This document shows positions 62,252 to 64,000 of a stretch of 64,000 bases of DNA, piece after piece (position 1 is the first letter of the stretch; every line of letters begins with the position of its first letter). The DNA is taken from NCBI GenBank assembly GCA_023014485.1, contig JAJOZX010003315.1, forward strand, positions 1 through 64,000. The letters are read 5' to 3'. Under the pieces are notes generated by a model that had not been told where the DNA came from, did no database searches, and saw nothing but the letters and a program-made list of their open reading frames with translations. A program made the translations under genes and the position numbers. Source of the stretch: Bathynomus jamesi. Taxonomy: Eukaryota > Arthropoda > Malacostraca > Isopoda > Cirolanidae.

Positions 62252-62570
62252 GTCCCATAAGTCTGGTCTCAGGAAAATTTATTTTAAATTAAATTTACAA
62301 AATTAATGCATTAGAACTAAAACAAATGTTCAAATTGATGTCTTGTTTGGGACCTTTTTTCTTGCAGGTCGAATAACACGCAATAGCTCCGCCTTTTCCT
62401 GAGTGTAACTCACTTCCATATTAGCCATTGCGTGTTATTCTACCTGTAACAAGAAAAAAAGGTCCCAAAACAAGACATCAATTTGAGCATTTGTCTTAGT
62501 TCTGATGCATTAATTTTGTAAATTTAATTTAAAATAAATTTTCCTATGAGACCGGACTTATGGGACACCA
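62246..62570. mobile_element. Tc1/mariner-type MITE, family Q, copy 2
   Basis: Same ends as 50717-51016 (gtgtcccataagtctggtct; inverted ccggacttatgggacacc), with an internal inverted repeat gcgtgttattctacctg. It lies inside a (TA)n tract, with TA repeats on both sides. Confidence 0.9.
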
Positions 62571-62884
62571 TATATATATATATATATATATAATATATAA
62601 TGCCAAAATCAAAAAAGTCTAGATTTAATATAACTTAGAGTGATCCAAAACTAAATCCAGAACTCTTCATTTGTAAAATTAAGAATACAAATTTTAAGAG
62701 AAACGTAAATTAATTAAAAGGGAGGTAATATATGGGGTGTTATATGGGTGGGTATTACCTTTTTCCCCAAAGTTTATGTATTTGTTACAAATTTAATAGC
62801 TACCTGGAAAATTTTATGAAAATACCTGAAAAAAAACCCTGGAAAACACAGGTAAATTTATAAAAGAAAAAAGTGGCAAACCCG

Positions 62885-63185
62885 GACTATACTGTAGGTC
62901 TCAGCTTCATACGACGATAATATCAACACTCCAAACAATTAACTTAACCCAATAACTTAACCTAACCTATGCCGATAGAATGTCAAGTCAATCAGATTTC
63001 GTAATCCCGATCTTAGGCACTACAGTAGTATGGTAGCACCATACTACTCACTACAGCTATATAGAAAACTCTCAATTGGGATCGAAATGTTGTTTAGGTT
63101 TTAATTTTTAGTGGGTTTTAGACATATACATATAATAAGGTCAAAATGGTTTTAGTCTTTTTAATATACCGTACTTCCGTTAATA
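62885..63185. other. No gene seen
   Basis: Contains a small palindromic stretch around gtagtatggtagcaccatac (63022-63045). Confidence 0.5.
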
Positions 63186-63189
63186 GTCT

Positions 63190-63422
63190 TGCCCGAGTAG
63201 TTCATTCAGACGAAGGCCAAACTTGTCTCCTCACCTTGGGGAAACCCATACGGTTTTTATAAAAACATGGTATCTCACCACTGTATCCCTAACGAAGACC
63301 CAGGGTAAACGCCTTAATCGCTCAAATCTGAAATCACAAAGTTCGAGGTGGTTGGGGGCCCGAACCCGTGATTTCCAGATTAATATTCCGGCGTCTTAAA
63401 ACACTAGGCAACGCGGATGGGC
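63190..63422 (-). mobile_element. tRNA-derived SINE family S2, copy 2
   Basis: Minus strand: ccgcgttgcctagtgtttta (A box region) and cacgggttcgggcccc (B box region), with body end cgtctgaatgaactactcgg matching 53426-53632. Confidence 0.65.
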
Positions 63423-64000
63423 ATATATGACCCTGCTAGAATAAAATGGGCATCCTTGTAAAACAAATAAAATTTATTTGGGCAAATACGCTGAAGATGT
63501 AAATAAAACGGGGGAAAAGCAGTCACTCGAGTCTATAGATTTTGTCGAAATTTTATAAAGATGTTATAAGGGCACGTCTTGGCCTTGAGGGTACGTCTTG
63601 GCATAGATAAATGTAACTTTTCTTATTATGATACGCTCAGAATCTTAATTGTCAAAATTAATTTATAGTTTACTTCAAAACTGCTACAGATAAGGGTAAT
63701 CCCATACGCATTGAGATGGGTATTATACCCTAATACGTTTCTTGTCCGGGTTTCTAGGTGCCCAAGGAAGAACGTGCATCCCCTTTCGTCTCTTCTAGGG
63801 ACTGGTTCTTCCGGAGGTGCTACCCGATGTGACCTCACTTAAGACGTCTTCAAATGTCTTTTTATAAAGCTCTTCTCCATACCTATGCCCATCCATTCGA
63901 CGTCAGTCGAGTAAACTACTGATAAAACAGAACGGACCTAAAAAATACCACCAGTCTGCGTATCATCTTAACTGACTCTCGTTAAGCTTCGCTTTACATC
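63423..64000. other. No gene seen
   Basis: A 70-residue minus-strand frame at 63626-63838 has no recognisable feature. Confidence 0.5.

Larger units (their letters stand above)
60738..62884. mobile_element. Possible outer hAT-like element
   Basis: Left cagggttgccact and right agtggcaaacccg are short inverted ends, with acctggaaaatacctg-type repeats just inside both. No clear target duplication, so the call is tentative. Confidence 0.3.

Overview
The window looks like accessory DNA from an arthropod nuclear genome, most likely a decapod crustacean. I infer this from spliceosomal exons with GT/AG borders, (TTAGG)n tracts, a very high density of (TA)n, (GA)n and (GT)n microsatellites, and a dense mix of non-LTR, Penelope-like, LTR, Tc1/mariner, hAT and Helitron-like elements. 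The species cannot be fixed from the sequence. Almost every open reading frame outside the two gene regions below is mobile-element debris or translated microsatellite.

Two regions are not ordinary repeat debris. (1) 7903-14046, minus strand: an intron-less, compact cluster made of a protein-primed-type family B DNA polymerase broken by one in-frame TGA, followed by three unrecognised ORFs, two of which overlap as a stop/start pair. It has the look of an integrated linear dsDNA element (Polinton/adintovirus-like or linear-plasmid-like). A five-copy tandem array lies beyond its 3' side, and a foldback element cuts its 5' side. (2) 34389-about 54835, minus strand: a spliced host gene that I assembled from ten exons. 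It encodes an SLC49-family (DIRC2/SLC49A4-like) major facilitator transporter. Nine of the ten exons chain without phase conflict into 399 codons plus a stop.

Layout: 1-6600 holds (GA)n arrays with fragments of one CR1/jockey-type LINE and its 3' module, plus a broken Tc1/mariner element (4390-5794) inside another LINE. 7125-14513 is the polymerase cluster with its flanking repeats. 14700-15377 holds a LINE fragment and a short Helitron. 16256-24791 is a nested stack: inverted-repeat element, then LINE, then CR1 with an esterase-bearing ORF1, then a hAT MITE. 24793-33850 holds LINE 3' ends, 5S-derived and tRNA-derived SINEs, MITEs, an LTR and a Helitron. 34389-54835 is the transporter gene, whose introns contain a Penelope-like element, a second LTR, several palindromic elements and a LINE nested in another LINE. 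55300-64000 holds MITEs, SINEs, hAT elements and AT-rich sequence without recognisable genes.

The transporter probably acts in lysosomal or plasma-membrane small-molecule transport and is the only host gene I can support. The polymerase and its neighbours would have worked together in replicating a selfish element. The other coding remnants are transposases and reverse transcriptases with frame breaks.
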